Shown piece after piece: positions 27,627 to 40,989 of a DNA stretch of 63,743 nucleotides (position 1 is its first letter; the number at the start of each line of letters is the position of its first letter). The translations under genes and the position numbers were made by a program. This DNA is from Andreprevotia sp. IGB-42 (lineage in GTDB: Bacteria; Pseudomonadota; Gammaproteobacteria; Burkholderiales; Chitinibacteraceae), in the NCBI RefSeq assembly GCF_009848685.1, contig NZ_WXTX01000012.1:1-63743 (forward strand), read 5' to 3'. The notes under the pieces were generated by a model. That model was not told the DNA's origin. It did no database searches and saw nothing but the letters and a program-made list of their open reading frames with translations.

Positions 27627-28502
27627 ATGAATACGCTGGTCGATATCGTTTATCACATCCGCAGCTGCCGCGACCGGCTGTCCGGCACCGAGCAGAAAGT
27701 GGCGGACGCCATTCTGGCCGACATCGCGTTTGCCGCAGCCGCCAGCATCGATCAGCTGGCGGCCAAGGCCGGAGTGAGCATTGCCACCATCTCGCGCTTT
27801 GCCAAGGCAGTCGATTGCGATGACATCCGCAACCTCAAGCTCAAGCTGGCGCAGGCCAGCGCGGTGGGCGCGCGCTTCCTGGCCGATGTACCGGCCGGCG
27901 GCGACGAGAATTCGTTCTACGCGCGCATCTGCGGCGATATCGAAAACACGCTGCGCGGCAACCTGGCACGCTTCAGCGAGGCACAGTTCCGCGCGGCAGC
28001 TAGCCTGCTGTCCGATGCACGCATGATCTACGTGGCCGGCATGGGCGGCGGCTCGACCATGCTGGCCGAAGAAGTGCAGTTCCGCCTGGCGCGGCTGGGC
28101 TTTGCAGTGGCCGCCTACAGCGACCCGGTGCTGCTGCGCATGCTGGCCGCCACCATGACGCAGCGCGATGCGCTGCTGCTGCTGTCAGTTACCGGTGTCA
28201 CGCCGGAGCTGCTGGCGGTGGCGGATATCGCGCGTGAATACGGTGCGCGCGTGGTGATCATCACCGATCCGGATTCGCCACTGGCCGCCAGGGCCGACGC
28301 ATTGCTGCCGGTAAAAACCGAAGAAACCGATTTCATCTACAAACCGTCCGCATCACGCTACGGCATGCTGCTGGCGATCGATATCCTCGCGACCGAACTG
28401 GCGCTGACCCACAAGGAACAGAGCAAGGAAATGCTGCGCCGCGTGAAGTTTGCGCTCGACGAATACCGGGGTGGCGACAACCGTCTGCCGCTGGGCGATT
28501 GA
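27627..28502 (+). CDS. MurR/RpiR-family regulator with SIS domain
   Basis: 291 residues. HTH at about 10-80 (SIDQLAAKAGVSIATISRFA) and SIS sugar-isomerase-like ligand domain at about 120-255 (IYVAGMGGGSTMLAEEVQFR, LLLSVTGVTPELLAVADIA, VIITDPDSPLA). It starts 7 bases after the permease stop. RpiR proteins with SIS domains bind phosphosugars or sugar acids, so a ligand such as KDG/KDPG or glucosaminate is plausible (inference). Being inside the operon it is probably autoregulatory. Confidence 0.93.
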   Translation: MNTLVDIVYHIRSCRDRLSGTEQKVADAILADIAFAAAASIDQLAAKAGVSIATISRFAKAVDCDDIRNLKLKLAQASAVGARFLADVPAGGDENSFYARICGDIENTLRGNLARFSEAQFRAAASLLSDARMIYVAGMGGGSTMLAEEVQFRLARLGFAVAAYSDPVLLRMLAATMTQRDALLLLSVTGVTPELLAVADIAREYGARVVIITDPDSPLAARADALLPVKTEETDFIYKPSASRYGMLLAIDILATELALTHKEQSKEMLRRVKFALDEYRGGDNRLPLGD

Positions 28503-28527
28503 GCCTGCACCGGGCTGGAGAAGTGCC

Positions 28528-30003
28528 ATGAACTACGACCTGATCATCCGCAACGCGCGCATTTTCGACGGCAGCGGCAATGCCGAGTACACCGCCGATA
28601 TCGCGGTGAATGCCGGGCGCATTGCCGCCATCAACCGCAGGGGCGAAAGCAGCGTGCTGGCGCAGGCCACCGCCACGCAAGACGTGGATGCTGCCGGCCT
28701 TGCGCTCGCCCCCGGCTTCATCGACGTGCATACGCACGACGACACCAACGTGATCCGCCAGCCGGACATGCTGCCCAAGATATCGCAAGGCGTGACCACC
28801 GTAGTGGTAGGCAATTGCGGCATCAGCGCCAGCCCGGTATCGCTGAAGGGCGATCCGCCAGACCCGATGAACCTGCTGGGGCAGGCGCAGGATTTCAGCT
28901 ACCCCACATTCGGCGACTACCGCCGTGCGGTGGATGCCGCACAGCCGTCGGTCAACGTGGCGGCGCTGATCGGCCACACCGCATTGCGCAACAACCATAT
29001 GGACAGGCTGGACCGCACCGCCACGCCCGGCGAGATCAACAGCATGCGCGAGCAACTGCGTGATGCACTGGAGAACGGCGCGCTGGGGCTCTCCACCGGC
29101 CTTGCCTATGCATCGGCCAACAGTTGCAATACCGAGGAAATCAAGACGCTAGCCGAGGTGCTGGATGAATACGGCGGCGTCTACACCACGCATCTGCGTA
29201 CCGAGTTCGACGGCATCCTGGCAGCAATGGATGAGGCCTTCGAAGTGGGCCGCCATGCCAGATCGCCGGTGATCGTCTCGCACCTGAAATGCGCGGGCGC
29301 GGGCAACTGGGGCCGCAGCGTGGAAGTGATCAAGAAAATGGAAGCCGCCGCCCAAAATCACCCGGCCGGCTGTGATTGCTACCCGTATTCGGCCAGCTCA
29401 TCCACGCTGGACCTCAAGCAGGTGACCAGCGATTTCGACATCGTGATCACCTGGAGCACGCCGCACCCGGAAATGGGTGGGCGCAAGCTGGCCGAGATCG
29501 CGGCGGACTGGAATACCAGTCTGATCGAAGCCGCCCGGCAGCTGCAGCCGGCCGGCGCCGTTTACTACGGCATGGATGAAAACGACGTGCGCCATATCCT
29601 GGGCAACCCGCTCACCATGGTGGGCTCCGACGGCCTGCCCAACGATCCGCTGCCGCATCCGCGACTGTGGGGCGCGTTCCCGCGTGTGCTGGGCCATTAC
29701 AGTCGCGATGTGGGGCTATTTCCGCTGGCAGAGGCAGTACGCAAGATGACCGGGCTGTCGGCAGACCGTTTCGGGCTGAATGACCGGGGCCGCATCAAGG
29801 TGGGGCTGTCGGCCGACCTGGTGTTGTTCAACCCGGCCACCATCAAGGACACCGCCAGCTTCAGCGATCCGGTGCAGGCGGCCGACGGCATAGAAGCCGT
29901 GTGGGTGAATGGCGTGCTGTCTTACCAGCACAAGCAGCTGACCGGGCTGCGCGCCGGGCGCTTTCTGCCGCGCTCGCGCGATTTGCGCACCGGTTTTCAC
30001 TGA
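28528..30003 (+). CDS. N-acyl-D-amino-acid deacylase family amidohydrolase
   Basis: 491 residues. Amidohydrolase motifs of D-aminoacylases: GFIDVHTHDD (first HxH), VVVGNCGIS with the zinc-binding Cys, GHTALRN, THLRTE, VSHLKCAG and VGSDGLPN with the catalytic Asp. Cytosolic. D-aminoacylases hydrolyse N-acyl-D-amino acids; N-acetyl-D-glucosaminate has the same 2R configuration at the amino carbon, and in the described GlcNAc-1-acid pathway of marine bacteria an enzyme of this family does the deacetylation. With KDG kinase in the same operon I favour that substrate. Start 28528 has ggctggagaag upstream. Confidence 0.93.
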   Translation: MNYDLIIRNARIFDGSGNAEYTADIAVNAGRIAAINRRGESSVLAQATATQDVDAAGLALAPGFIDVHTHDDTNVIRQPDMLPKISQGVTTVVVGNCGISASPVSLKGDPPDPMNLLGQAQDFSYPTFGDYRRAVDAAQPSVNVAALIGHTALRNNHMDRLDRTATPGEINSMREQLRDALENGALGLSTGLAYASANSCNTEEIKTLAEVLDEYGGVYTTHLRTEFDGILAAMDEAFEVGRHARSPVIVSHLKCAGAGNWGRSVEVIKKMEAAAQNHPAGCDCYPYSASSSTLDLKQVTSDFDIVITWSTPHPEMGGRKLAEIAADWNTSLIEAARQLQPAGAVYYGMDENDVRHILGNPLTMVGSDGLPNDPLPHPRLWGAFPRVLGHYSRDVGLFPLAEAVRKMTGLSADRFGLNDRGRIKVGLSADLVLFNPATIKDTASFSDPVQAADGIEAVWVNGVLSYQHKQLTGLRAGRFLPRSRDLRTGFH

Positions 30004-30062
30004 CGCCGTATTCAATCACCCGACCATCAATCCCAATTCAATTCATCAATCAGGAGCAACAG

Positions 30063-30452
30063 ATGTCCGATATCAAACGTTATGGCGTGGAAGGCGGCAA
30101 GGGCACTGGCGGCCAGCACCTGCCGTTCTCGCGCGCGGTGGAGGCCGATGGCTGGCTGCATGTATCCGGCCAGGTGCCGATGGTGAATGGCGAGGTGATC
30201 GACGGCGGCATCGTTGCGCAATCGCACCAGGCCATCAAGAACGTGCTGGCCATCCTGGCCGAAGCCGGCTACGGCCCGGAAGATGTGGTGCGCTGCGGCG
30301 TGTGGCTGGATGACCCGCGCGATTTCATGTCGTTCAACCGCGTGTTCATGGCATATTTTGGCGCCAACCCGCCGGCCCGCGCGTGCGTGGTGTCCAGCAT
30401 GGTGGTCGATTGCAAGGTTGAAGTCGACTGTATCGCCTACAAACGTAAATAA
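30063..30452 (+). CDS. ridA: RidA-family enamine/imine deaminase
   Basis: 129 residues, standard RidA length. Hallmarks: HLPFSRAVEADGWLHVSGQV, the loop with conserved Arg (NPPARACVVSSMV) and the C-terminal KVEVDCIAYKR with the conserved Glu. The ribosome site caggagcaacag is near ideal. It speeds hydrolysis of reactive enamines released by PLP dehydratases, so its place next to the deaminase and deacylase fits a shared pathway. Genes of this subfamily are commonly found in such catabolic clusters. Confidence 0.93.
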   Translation: MSDIKRYGVEGGKGTGGQHLPFSRAVEADGWLHVSGQVPMVNGEVIDGGIVAQSHQAIKNVLAILAEAGYGPEDVVRCGVWLDDPRDFMSFNRVFMAYFGANPPARACVVSSMVVDCKVEVDCIAYKRK

Positions 30453-30505
30453 GCGTCGAGGCCGGCGGCATTGCCGGCCCGCTTGCAACCGGAATGGATC
30501 ACGCC

Positions 30506-31405
30506 ATGAATATCGCAGCAATCGGCGAATGCATGATCGAGCTATCGGGCAACCCGCTGCGCAAGACCTATGGCGGCGATACGCTCAATACCGCCGTTTA
30601 CCTGGCGCGGCTGTTGCGCGGCACATCGCACACGGTGCGCTACCTGACCGCATTGGGAACAGACAGCCTGTCGGACGACCTGCTGGCCGCCTGGCAGCAG
30701 GAAGGTATCGCCACTGACCGCGTGACGCGGCTGCCCGCGAAGATGCCCGGGCTTTACATGGTGGAAACCGATGCCGCCGGCGAGCGGCGTTTCCACTACT
30801 GGCGCAGCGACAGCGCGGCGCGTGCGTATTTCTCCAGCGGTATCGATTTCTCTACCCTGCTGGCCGGGCTGGATGTGGTTTATCTATCCGGCATCACGCT
30901 GGCGCTGTTCCCGGCATCCGAGCGCGCGCACCTGATTGCCGCGCTGCAAGCATTCAAGGCATCGGGCGGGCAGATCTGGTTTGACAACAACTTCCGCCCC
31001 GCGCTGTGGTCTGCAGCCGCCGCGCGCGAGGCCTACGCCAGGCTGTATGCCATCGCCGACGTGGCGCTGCTGACCGGGGATGACGAAATCGCCGTCTTCG
31101 GTGCAGCCACGCCGGAGGAAATGGTCACGCGCGCGCTCAGCGCCGGCAGTGGTGAAGTGGTGATCAAGCGCGGCAGCCAGCCTTGCCTGGTGGCAAGCAG
31201 CGATGAACAAGGCAGCGTGGCAGCCACGCCAGTGGCAAAGGTGGTGGACACCTGTGCGGCGGGCGATTCGTTTGCCGCCGGCTATCTCGCCGCACGGCTG
31301 GCCGGCCAGGATATGCAGAGCGCTGCGCAGCACGGCCACCGGCTGGCTGGCACGGTGATCCAGTACCCGGGCGCCATCATGCCTGCAGACAAGATGCCCG
31401 CATAA
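30506..31405 (+). CDS. kdgK: 2-keto-3-deoxygluconate kinase (PfkB family)
   Basis: 299 residues. PfkB family: IAAIGECMIELSG start as in KdgK proteins, YGGDTLNTAVYLARL substrate loop, PALWSAAAAREAY, and the catalytic VVDTCAAGDSFAAGYLAARL, in which AAGD replaces GAGD as in known KDG kinases. ATP-dependent conversion of 2-keto-3-deoxygluconate to KDPG. ATG 30494 in frame is an alternative start, but MNIAAIGEC at 30506 matches the family. A hairpin between ridA and this gene may tune expression. It points to a sugar-acid rather than an amino-acid substrate for the operon. Confidence 0.9.
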   Translation: MNIAAIGECMIELSGNPLRKTYGGDTLNTAVYLARLLRGTSHTVRYLTALGTDSLSDDLLAAWQQEGIATDRVTRLPAKMPGLYMVETDAAGERRFHYWRSDSAARAYFSSGIDFSTLLAGLDVVYLSGITLALFPASERAHLIAALQAFKASGGQIWFDNNFRPALWSAAAAREAYARLYAIADVALLTGDDEIAVFGAATPEEMVTRALSAGSGEVVIKRGSQPCLVASSDEQGSVAATPVAKVVDTCAAGDSFAAGYLAARLAGQDMQSAAQHGHRLAGTVIQYPGAIMPADKMPA

Positions 31406-31444
31406 AATCAAAACAATGAAAACAATCAAAGCCAGGAAAAAACC

Positions 31445-32632
31445 ATGAGCAAAACCAATCCGCAACGCTCGCTTTACACCTATGCCTGGGATATCGCCGG
31501 GCGTGATGTCGAAAGCGTGGTCGACGAAGTACTGGAGCTGGGGCTGGACGGCATCAAGCTGGCCGCCAGCTACCACGCCGGCAAATTCATCCGCCCGCCG
31601 CGCCCCGGCCAGGTGGGTGGCCGCGTGGTGTTCCCGGAAGATGGCGCGCTGTACTTCGAACCGACGGTATCGCGCTACAAGGCACTGCCTGCACACCCGC
31701 ATTCAGACCCGGCGCAACGCCGCGTGGCGTATGACCTGGCTGCCGACGGCCGCTTGGCGCTGTCGGCGTGGACGATCTTGTTCCACAACTCGCGCCTGGG
31801 TGAAATGCACCCGGAATTGACCGCACGCAATGCCTGGGGCGATGGCTATGTATATAGCCTGTGCCCGATGCAGCCGGCGGTGTTCGACTACGGTGTGACG
31901 CTGGCCACCGATATCGCGCAAACGCTGCCGTGGCAGAGCCTGACACTGGAAAGCCCCGGCTGGGCGCCGTTCAACCATGGCTATCACCACGAATTTGCCC
32001 AGGTACGCAGCAACCTGTGGCTCGATACCATGCTGGGCCTGTGCTTCTGCGGCGCCTGTAGCCAGGCAGCGCAGCAACGCGGCATCGATGCCGCCGGCCT
32101 GGCTGGCCGCGTGCGCAACCGCGTGGATGGTTACCTGGCGGCCAATATCGATGCCGCGCCGGACCAGGCCGGTGCCTGGCTGGCGGCAGACCTGTATGAG
32201 GACGCCGACCTCGCCGCCTTCATCAAGCTGCGCCAGAACCGCGTGACCGAGTTCGTCTCCACCGTGCGGGCAGAAATGAAGCCGGAAGTAGCGCTCTACG
32301 TGATCCCCACCGTGCAGCGCCCCACTGCGCAAACCTGGCTGGAAGGCAGCGATCTGGCCGCGCTGGCCAAGGTATCGGACGGGGTGGAAATTCCCTTCTA
32401 CGAGCCCAATGCCGGCCGCGTGATTGCCGATGCCGTCGATACCATCCGCCGCGTGGGTGATGCCGGCAAGGTGTGCGCCATCCTGCGCCCCGGCGTGCCG
32501 GACCTGGGCGATGGTGCAGATCTGGGCGGCGCCTACCATGGCCTGAAAGCGCTCGGTATCGAGGCGTTTTCCTTCTACAACTACGGCATGTTGCGGCCGG
32601 ATTCGCTGGCACGACTGCGCAGCCTGGCATGA
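31445..32632 (+). CDS. Uncharacterised TIM-barrel-like protein of the sugar-acid operon
   Basis: 395 residues, no signal peptide, so cytosolic. I recognise no named family. The pattern is that of a barrel: an early YTYAWDIAG strand with DVESVVDEVLELGLDGIKLA, a tryptophan/charge-rich WTILFHNSRLG, a central LTLESPGWAPFNHGYHHEF, then LGLCFCGACSQAAQQ, whose cysteines resemble those of glycoside-hydrolase-like proteins, and a final FSFYNYGMLR. It is the last gene of the operon, 39 bases after the kinase. It may act on an oxidised oligosaccharide or epimer before the deacylase; this is a guess. Conserved Glu/Asp residues (ESPGW, EIPFYEP) could be catalytic. Confidence 0.6.
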   Translation: MSKTNPQRSLYTYAWDIAGRDVESVVDEVLELGLDGIKLAASYHAGKFIRPPRPGQVGGRVVFPEDGALYFEPTVSRYKALPAHPHSDPAQRRVAYDLAADGRLALSAWTILFHNSRLGEMHPELTARNAWGDGYVYSLCPMQPAVFDYGVTLATDIAQTLPWQSLTLESPGWAPFNHGYHHEFAQVRSNLWLDTMLGLCFCGACSQAAQQRGIDAAGLAGRVRNRVDGYLAANIDAAPDQAGAWLAADLYEDADLAAFIKLRQNRVTEFVSTVRAEMKPEVALYVIPTVQRPTAQTWLEGSDLAALAKVSDGVEIPFYEPNAGRVIADAVDTIRRVGDAGKVCAILRPGVPDLGDGADLGGAYHGLKALGIEAFSFYNYGMLRPDSLARLRSLA

Positions 32633-32638
32633 TGCCCA

Positions 32639-32673
32639 GCCCGGGCAAACGGCACCTTGCCGCTCGCCCGGGC
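32639..32673 (+). terminator. Possible operon-end hairpin
   Basis: Stem gcccgggc / gcccgggc with an inner ggc/gcc pairing, 7 bases after the last operon stop. There is no T run, so it may be a factor-dependent end or a 3' stabiliser. Confidence 0.3.
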
Positions 32674-32744
32674 CGCAACCATCCAGATGCAGCAGCCCGC
32701 CGCCATTGAGCCTGCTTGCCGCCGCATCACAGCATCGTGCGGCA

Positions 32745-34178
32745 TCACCGCGCCTCTGCGGCCAGCGCTGTGCGAATCATCGCCGCGCGGCTGCCTATCA
32801 CTACTCCGACCGCCACCAGCGCTCCGGCAATACCGAAAGAGATACGCATTCCCGATGCCACCGCGTCAGGTGGTGCCAATGCGATATCAACAGTGCCACT
32901 GGCGTGCATGAATACCGCCCCCATCACCGATGCACCGGTAATCAGGCCCAGATTGCGGGAGAGATTGAGCAAGCCGGAAACCACGCCCCGCTGATCCGCA
33001 GCGATGCCCGTCATCACCATGGTGTTGTTGGCAGCCTGGAACAGCGCATAGCCAGCGGTAATGATGATCATCGGCGCCAGGTAAGCCGGTACGCCAAACC
33101 GCGTGGGCAGCATGCACAGCACGGCATAGCCGCACAGCATGCCACCTAGGCCGATGAGGGTGGTGCTGCGCGTGCCCAGATGATCGACCATCCGGCCGGC
33201 CGGCACGCCGCACAGCGCGGCAACGATGGGGCCGACCGACATCACCGCACCAACCAGCGCAGTGCCCAGTGACAACGCCCGCGACAGGTAGAACGGCCCG
33301 ATCACCAGCGTGGTCATCAACACCGTGGAAACCAGCAGGCTCATCGCCAAGCCAGCGCGCAACCGGGGCTCGCGCAGCATGGCAAGGCGGACCAATGGCG
33401 CAGCGGCCTTGGCCTGCGCAAACACGAACGCGCCCATGCCCAGCGCGGCAGCCAGCAACAACAGCATATTGAGTAGCCCGAACTGGCCGCGCCCGAGCGT
33501 CATGGCGAGCGCATAGGCAGCCAGAGTGAGCGCCAGCAATACCGTGCCGGGGTAATCGAAGCGGGCGCGGTTCGCTTTTGGCGCGCCATCTGCAGGCAGC
33601 TTGCGAAATGCCAGCCAGAAAGCCGCCACACCCAAAGGCACATTGATCAGGAAAATCGCTTGCCAGCCCGATACGGCAATCAATACGCCCCCCAGCGACG
33701 GGCCGAGTGCGGTACCCGTTGCAGACATCGTACCCAGCAAACCCATTGCCCGGCCGGTCCGCTCCCTGGGGACGATATCCGCGACGAAGGCCATGCTCAG
33801 CGCCATCATGATGGCAGCGCCCACACCCTGCAGCGCCCGTGCGGCGATCATCACGCCCAGCATGGGTACTGCGCTGCCCAGCGATGCCACAGTAAAGAGG
33901 CCGATACCGACCAGCAACAAACGCCGCCGGCCGAAGAGGTCACCGAGCCGCCCCACGCTGACGATAACGGTGGTAATGGCCAGCAGATATGCCAGCACCA
34001 CCCACTGCACCTGCTGGAACGAGGCAGCAAAAACCTGCGACAGTGTCGGCAACGCTACATTGGCAACACTGGTGCCGAGCGACGATAGCAACATGACCAG
34101 CGACAGGCTGGCCAGTGCCCAGCGGCGGGCGCCCTGCCCGGCTGGCTGTACGTGTTGCGGATTGCTGACTGGCTTCAT
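32745..34178 (-). CDS. DHA2-family MFS drug exporter (EmrB/QacA type)
   Basis: 477 residues with about 14 hydrophobic segments, the DHA2 count. Motifs: ANVALPTLSQVF in the first segment, GRLGDLFGRRR in the loop after segment 2, ARALQGVGAAIMMALS, and GPSLGGVLI (motif C). Start ATG 34178 is chosen for its aggag site nine bases before; 34196 is an in-frame alternative. Inner membrane, proton-driven efflux of drugs or metabolites. It is divergent from a LysR gene whose presumed operator lies between them. Confidence 0.92.
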   Translation of the reverse strand: MKPVSNPQHVQPAGQGARRWALASLSLVMLLSSLGTSVANVALPTLSQVFAASFQQVQWVVLAYLLAITTVIVSVGRLGDLFGRRRLLLVGIGLFTVASLGSAVPMLGVMIAARALQGVGAAIMMALSMAFVADIVPRERTGRAMGLLGTMSATGTALGPSLGGVLIAVSGWQAIFLINVPLGVAAFWLAFRKLPADGAPKANRARFDYPGTVLLALTLAAYALAMTLGRGQFGLLNMLLLLAAALGMGAFVFAQAKAAAPLVRLAMLREPRLRAGLAMSLLVSTVLMTTLVIGPFYLSRALSLGTALVGAVMSVGPIVAALCGVPAGRMVDHLGTRSTTLIGLGGMLCGYAVLCMLPTRFGVPAYLAPMIIITAGYALFQAANNTMVMTGIAADQRGVVSGLLNLSRNLGLITGASVMGAVFMHASGTVDIALAPPDAVASGMRISFGIAGALVAVGVVIGSRAAMIRTALAAEAR

Positions 34179-34251
34179 TCCGGATTGCTCCTGCATGCCG
34201 ATGTAATGCGCAAAGCCTACGCCGCCGCCACACCTACCGGAAGACGCAGCA

Positions 34252-34276
34252 GTTGCAATAAATACCTGCATGCAAC
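34252..34276. promoter_or_regulatory. Putative LysR-type operator
   Basis: Dyad gttgca - 13 bases - tgcaac, with T/A at LysR-box-like positions, between the DHA2 exporter and the LysR gene. The placement in the divergent spacer supports autoregulation and control of the exporter. Confidence 0.4.
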
Positions 34277-34311
34277 GCCATATATCGACACTGCCGTGCT
34301 ATGGTGGGCAG

Positions 34312-35195
34312 ATGACGACGCCCGACTTCAACCTGCTGATCACGCTGGATGTATTGCTGGCAGAAGGCAGCGTGGCGCGTGCCGCGCGGCGGCTGAAGCT
34401 GAGCCCGTCGGCAATGAGCCGTGCGCTGGCGCGGCTGCGCGAGACAACCGGTGACCCGTTGCTGGTGCGCGCCGGGCGTGGCCTGGTGCCGACACCGCGC
34501 GCGCTCGAACTTCGTGAAAGGGTACGGCTGGTGGTCGAGGATGCAACAGCCATCCTGCGCCCTGCAGAACAGCCTGATCTTGGGCGGCTGGTGCGCACCT
34601 TTGCAATCCGCAGCAGTGATGGCTTCGTGGACAACTTCGGCGCGCGGCTGATCGCCCTTGCCCATGCACAGGCCCCCGGGGTGTTGCTGCGCTTTGTGGC
34701 CAAGCTGGACCGGGACAGCATGCTGCTGCGGGACGGCACGGTAGACCTGGAAACCGGCGTGGTGGCAGACAGCACCAGCCCGGAAATCCGCACCCGTGTA
34801 TTGTTCCAGGACCGTTTTGTCGGCGTGGTGCGGCAAGGGCATGCGCTTTGCCAGGGTGCGGTGACTGCGGAGCGCTATGCGGCCGGGCGGCATGTGGGGG
34901 TAAGCCGGCGCGGCATTGACAAGGGCGCCATCGACGATGCATTGCTGCTGGGCGGGGTTGAACGGCACATTGCCACGGCAGTGGCAGGGTTTTCGACCGC
35001 GCTGGCGGTTGCGCGCGCTTCCGACCTGATTGCCACGGTGCCGGAGCGCCACACTGGCTGCCTGCGCGATGGCATGCATAGCTTCGTGTTGCCGGTTGCC
35101 GTGCCGGACATCAAGGTATCGATGTTGTGGCACCCGCGCCACGACGCCGATCCGGCCCACCGCTGGCTGCGGGAGTGCGTGAAGGCTATTTGCAC

Positions 35196-35199
<4 letters not shown>
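34312..35199 (+). CDS. LysR-family transcriptional regulator
   Basis: 295 residues from ATG 34312; an upstream ATG at 34270 is less likely because it lies in the putative operator. HTH with EGSVARAARRLKLSPSAMSR, then the effector-binding domain from about 90 (TFAIRSSDGFVDNFGARLI). It groups with NodD-like/PBP2_LTTR regulators by eye. Divergent from the DHA2 exporter, the likely target. Its stop overlaps the stop of the convergent hybrid kinase gene by 4 bases. Confidence 0.92.
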
Positions 35200-39236
<4,037 letters not shown>

Positions 39237-39265
39237 GGGGGCTCCAGACGGCCGGCGGGCAGGGA

Positions 39266-40429
39266 TCAGTGGGAACCGGCGATGTGCTGCAGGGCGGCAG
39301 CCTTCTGCGCGATATCGTGGTCGGAATCGGCAAATTGCGCGGCGATATGCTGGAACTGTTCGGCACAGGCCAGGAAGGCATCGCAGATGTCCGGATCGAA
39401 ATGCGTGGCACGGCCTTCGCGGATGATGTGCAATGCCTCATCGTGCGACATGCCTTCCTTGTAGACACGCCGGCTGATCAGCGCATCGTAAACATCTGCC
39501 ACCGCCATCATCCGCGCCGAGATGGGGATGTCGTCGCCTGCCTTGCCTTCCGGGTAGCCCGATCCATCCCACTTTTCCTGGTGGCCATAGGCGATCTCCT
39601 TGGCCAGGCGCAGGAAGCCGACATCCATGCCCAGTTGTTGCTCGGCATGGGCGATGGCATCGCGGCCCAGCGTGGTATGGGTTTTCATGATCTCGAATTC
39701 TTCCGGGGTAAACCGCCCCGGCTTGAGCAGGATGCGATCGGGAATGCCGATCTTGCCGATGTCATGCAGCGGCGCGGATTTGAACAGCAGTTTGATGGTT
39801 TCGTCGTCAAGAAAATGCCGGAACCGCGGGTGATCGCGCAGGTGTTCGGCCAGCACCTTGATGTAGTGCTGGGTGCGGCGGATATGGTTGCCGGTTTCGT
39901 TGTCGCGTGTTTCCGCCAGCGAGGCCATGGCGTGGATAGTGACATCCTGGATGGCCATCACTTCCAGCGTGCGCCGGGCCACTTCCTGTTCCAGATAATC
40001 GTTCTTGTCCCGCAGGAAGTCGGCCGCGGCCTTGACCTTGAGCTGGGTGTCCACGCGGGCCAGCACCACTGGCGGGCTGATCGGCTTGGTGATGTAGTCT
40101 GCGGCACCCATTTCCAGCCCCTGCGTTTCGTCGGCGGTCGAGGCCATGGCGGTCAGGAAGATGATGGGAATATCCCGCGTGGCGGGTGCCGCTTTCAGTA
40201 TCCGCGCCACCTCGTGCCCGGAGATGCCGGGCATCATGATGTCGAGCAGGATCAGGTCGGGCGGCGGATCGGCCTGGGCGATACGCAGCGCTTTTTCGCC
40301 ATTGTTGGCAGCCTTGATGATGTACTGATCACTCTCCCTGAGGAGGTTGGACATCAGCAACAGATTGTCCGGCGTATCGTCGACAATCAGAATGGTGGGC
40401 TTGTGGGCTAAGCCGAACGGGCGTGGCAT
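39266..40429 (-). CDS. HD-GYP response regulator (c-di-GMP phosphodiesterase)
   Basis: 387 residues. Receiver at about 10-130 with Asp63 (LILLDIMMPG) and Lys in YITKPIS; HD-GYP domain at about 170-365 with the HD pair in LHDIGKIGIPD and the GYP loop HQEKWDGSGYPEG, both intact. It should hydrolyse c-di-GMP when phosphorylated. It precedes the hybrid kinase gene on the same strand (29 bases), so the two likely form a relay that lowers c-di-GMP, opposed to the GGDEF protein at 10.9-12.7 kb. Confidence 0.95.
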   Translation of the reverse strand: MPRPFGLAHKPTILIVDDTPDNLLLMSNLLRESDQYIIKAANNGEKALRIAQADPPPDLILLDIMMPGISGHEVARILKAAPATRDIPIIFLTAMASTADETQGLEMGAADYITKPISPPVVLARVDTQLKVKAAADFLRDKNDYLEQEVARRTLEVMAIQDVTIHAMASLAETRDNETGNHIRRTQHYIKVLAEHLRDHPRFRHFLDDETIKLLFKSAPLHDIGKIGIPDRILLKPGRFTPEEFEIMKTHTTLGRDAIAHAEQQLGMDVGFLRLAKEIAYGHQEKWDGSGYPEGKAGDDIPISARMMAVADVYDALISRRVYKEGMSHDEALHIIREGRATHFDPDICDAFLACAEQFQHIAAQFADSDHDIAQKAAALQHIAGSH

Positions 40430-40712
40430 GGTTTCCTCTTGGACGCGACCTGTTCTGCAGGTTGTTATTATCGCGTTGCTGGATACAGGCTAGACCATCC
40501 AGGGCTGGCCGTCAGGCCGGCCTGAGTACAACGCACGAGTCGTATCAGAGCAGGGCCGTGGGGTATAGGCATGCGTACCGGGCACCACCCGGATCGCTGG
40601 TCATGCCCACCGGTACTTGCAACGAACCGGCACAAGCAGACAAAAATACGCAAAGCTGGTGTAATTTACGTGTTTCCAGAAAACATCCAGCCCACTCGGG
40701 AGATCACAATAC

Positions 40713-40928
40713 ATGACCGAAACCGAAAAGGTAAAAGGCCCAGCCTCCTACTTTCCTTCCATCGAGCAGAAATACGGCCATCCCATCGCCTATTGGCTGG
40801 GTTTGCTGGAAACGCTGGGCGAGCGCAAGCATATGGAAATGGTGGCGTGGCTGAAAACGGAACACCAGCTCGGTCATGGGCATGCCAATGCGCTGGTTGC
40901 GCATTACCTGGCTGGCCGCAAGGATTGA
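40713..40928 (+). CDS. DUF4287 protein
   Basis: 71 residues matching the DUF4287 pattern throughout: SYFPSIEQKYGHPIAYW, HMEMVAWLKTEHQLGHGHAN, ALVAHYLAG. Small, charged, cytosolic; function unknown. It stands alone: the HD-GYP gene is divergent to its left and the ArsR gene is convergent to its right. A hairpin ccccggc/gccgggg follows the stop at about 40937-40957 without a T run. The 280 bases before it hold no gene. Confidence 0.85.
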   Translation: MTETEKVKGPASYFPSIEQKYGHPIAYWLGLLETLGERKHMEMVAWLKTEHQLGHGHANALVAHYLAGRKD

Positions 40929-40989
40929 TGCATCGGCCCCGGCCGGCGTAGCCGGGGCAATACGTAGGTCCGTGTACCGGCAACAGCGT

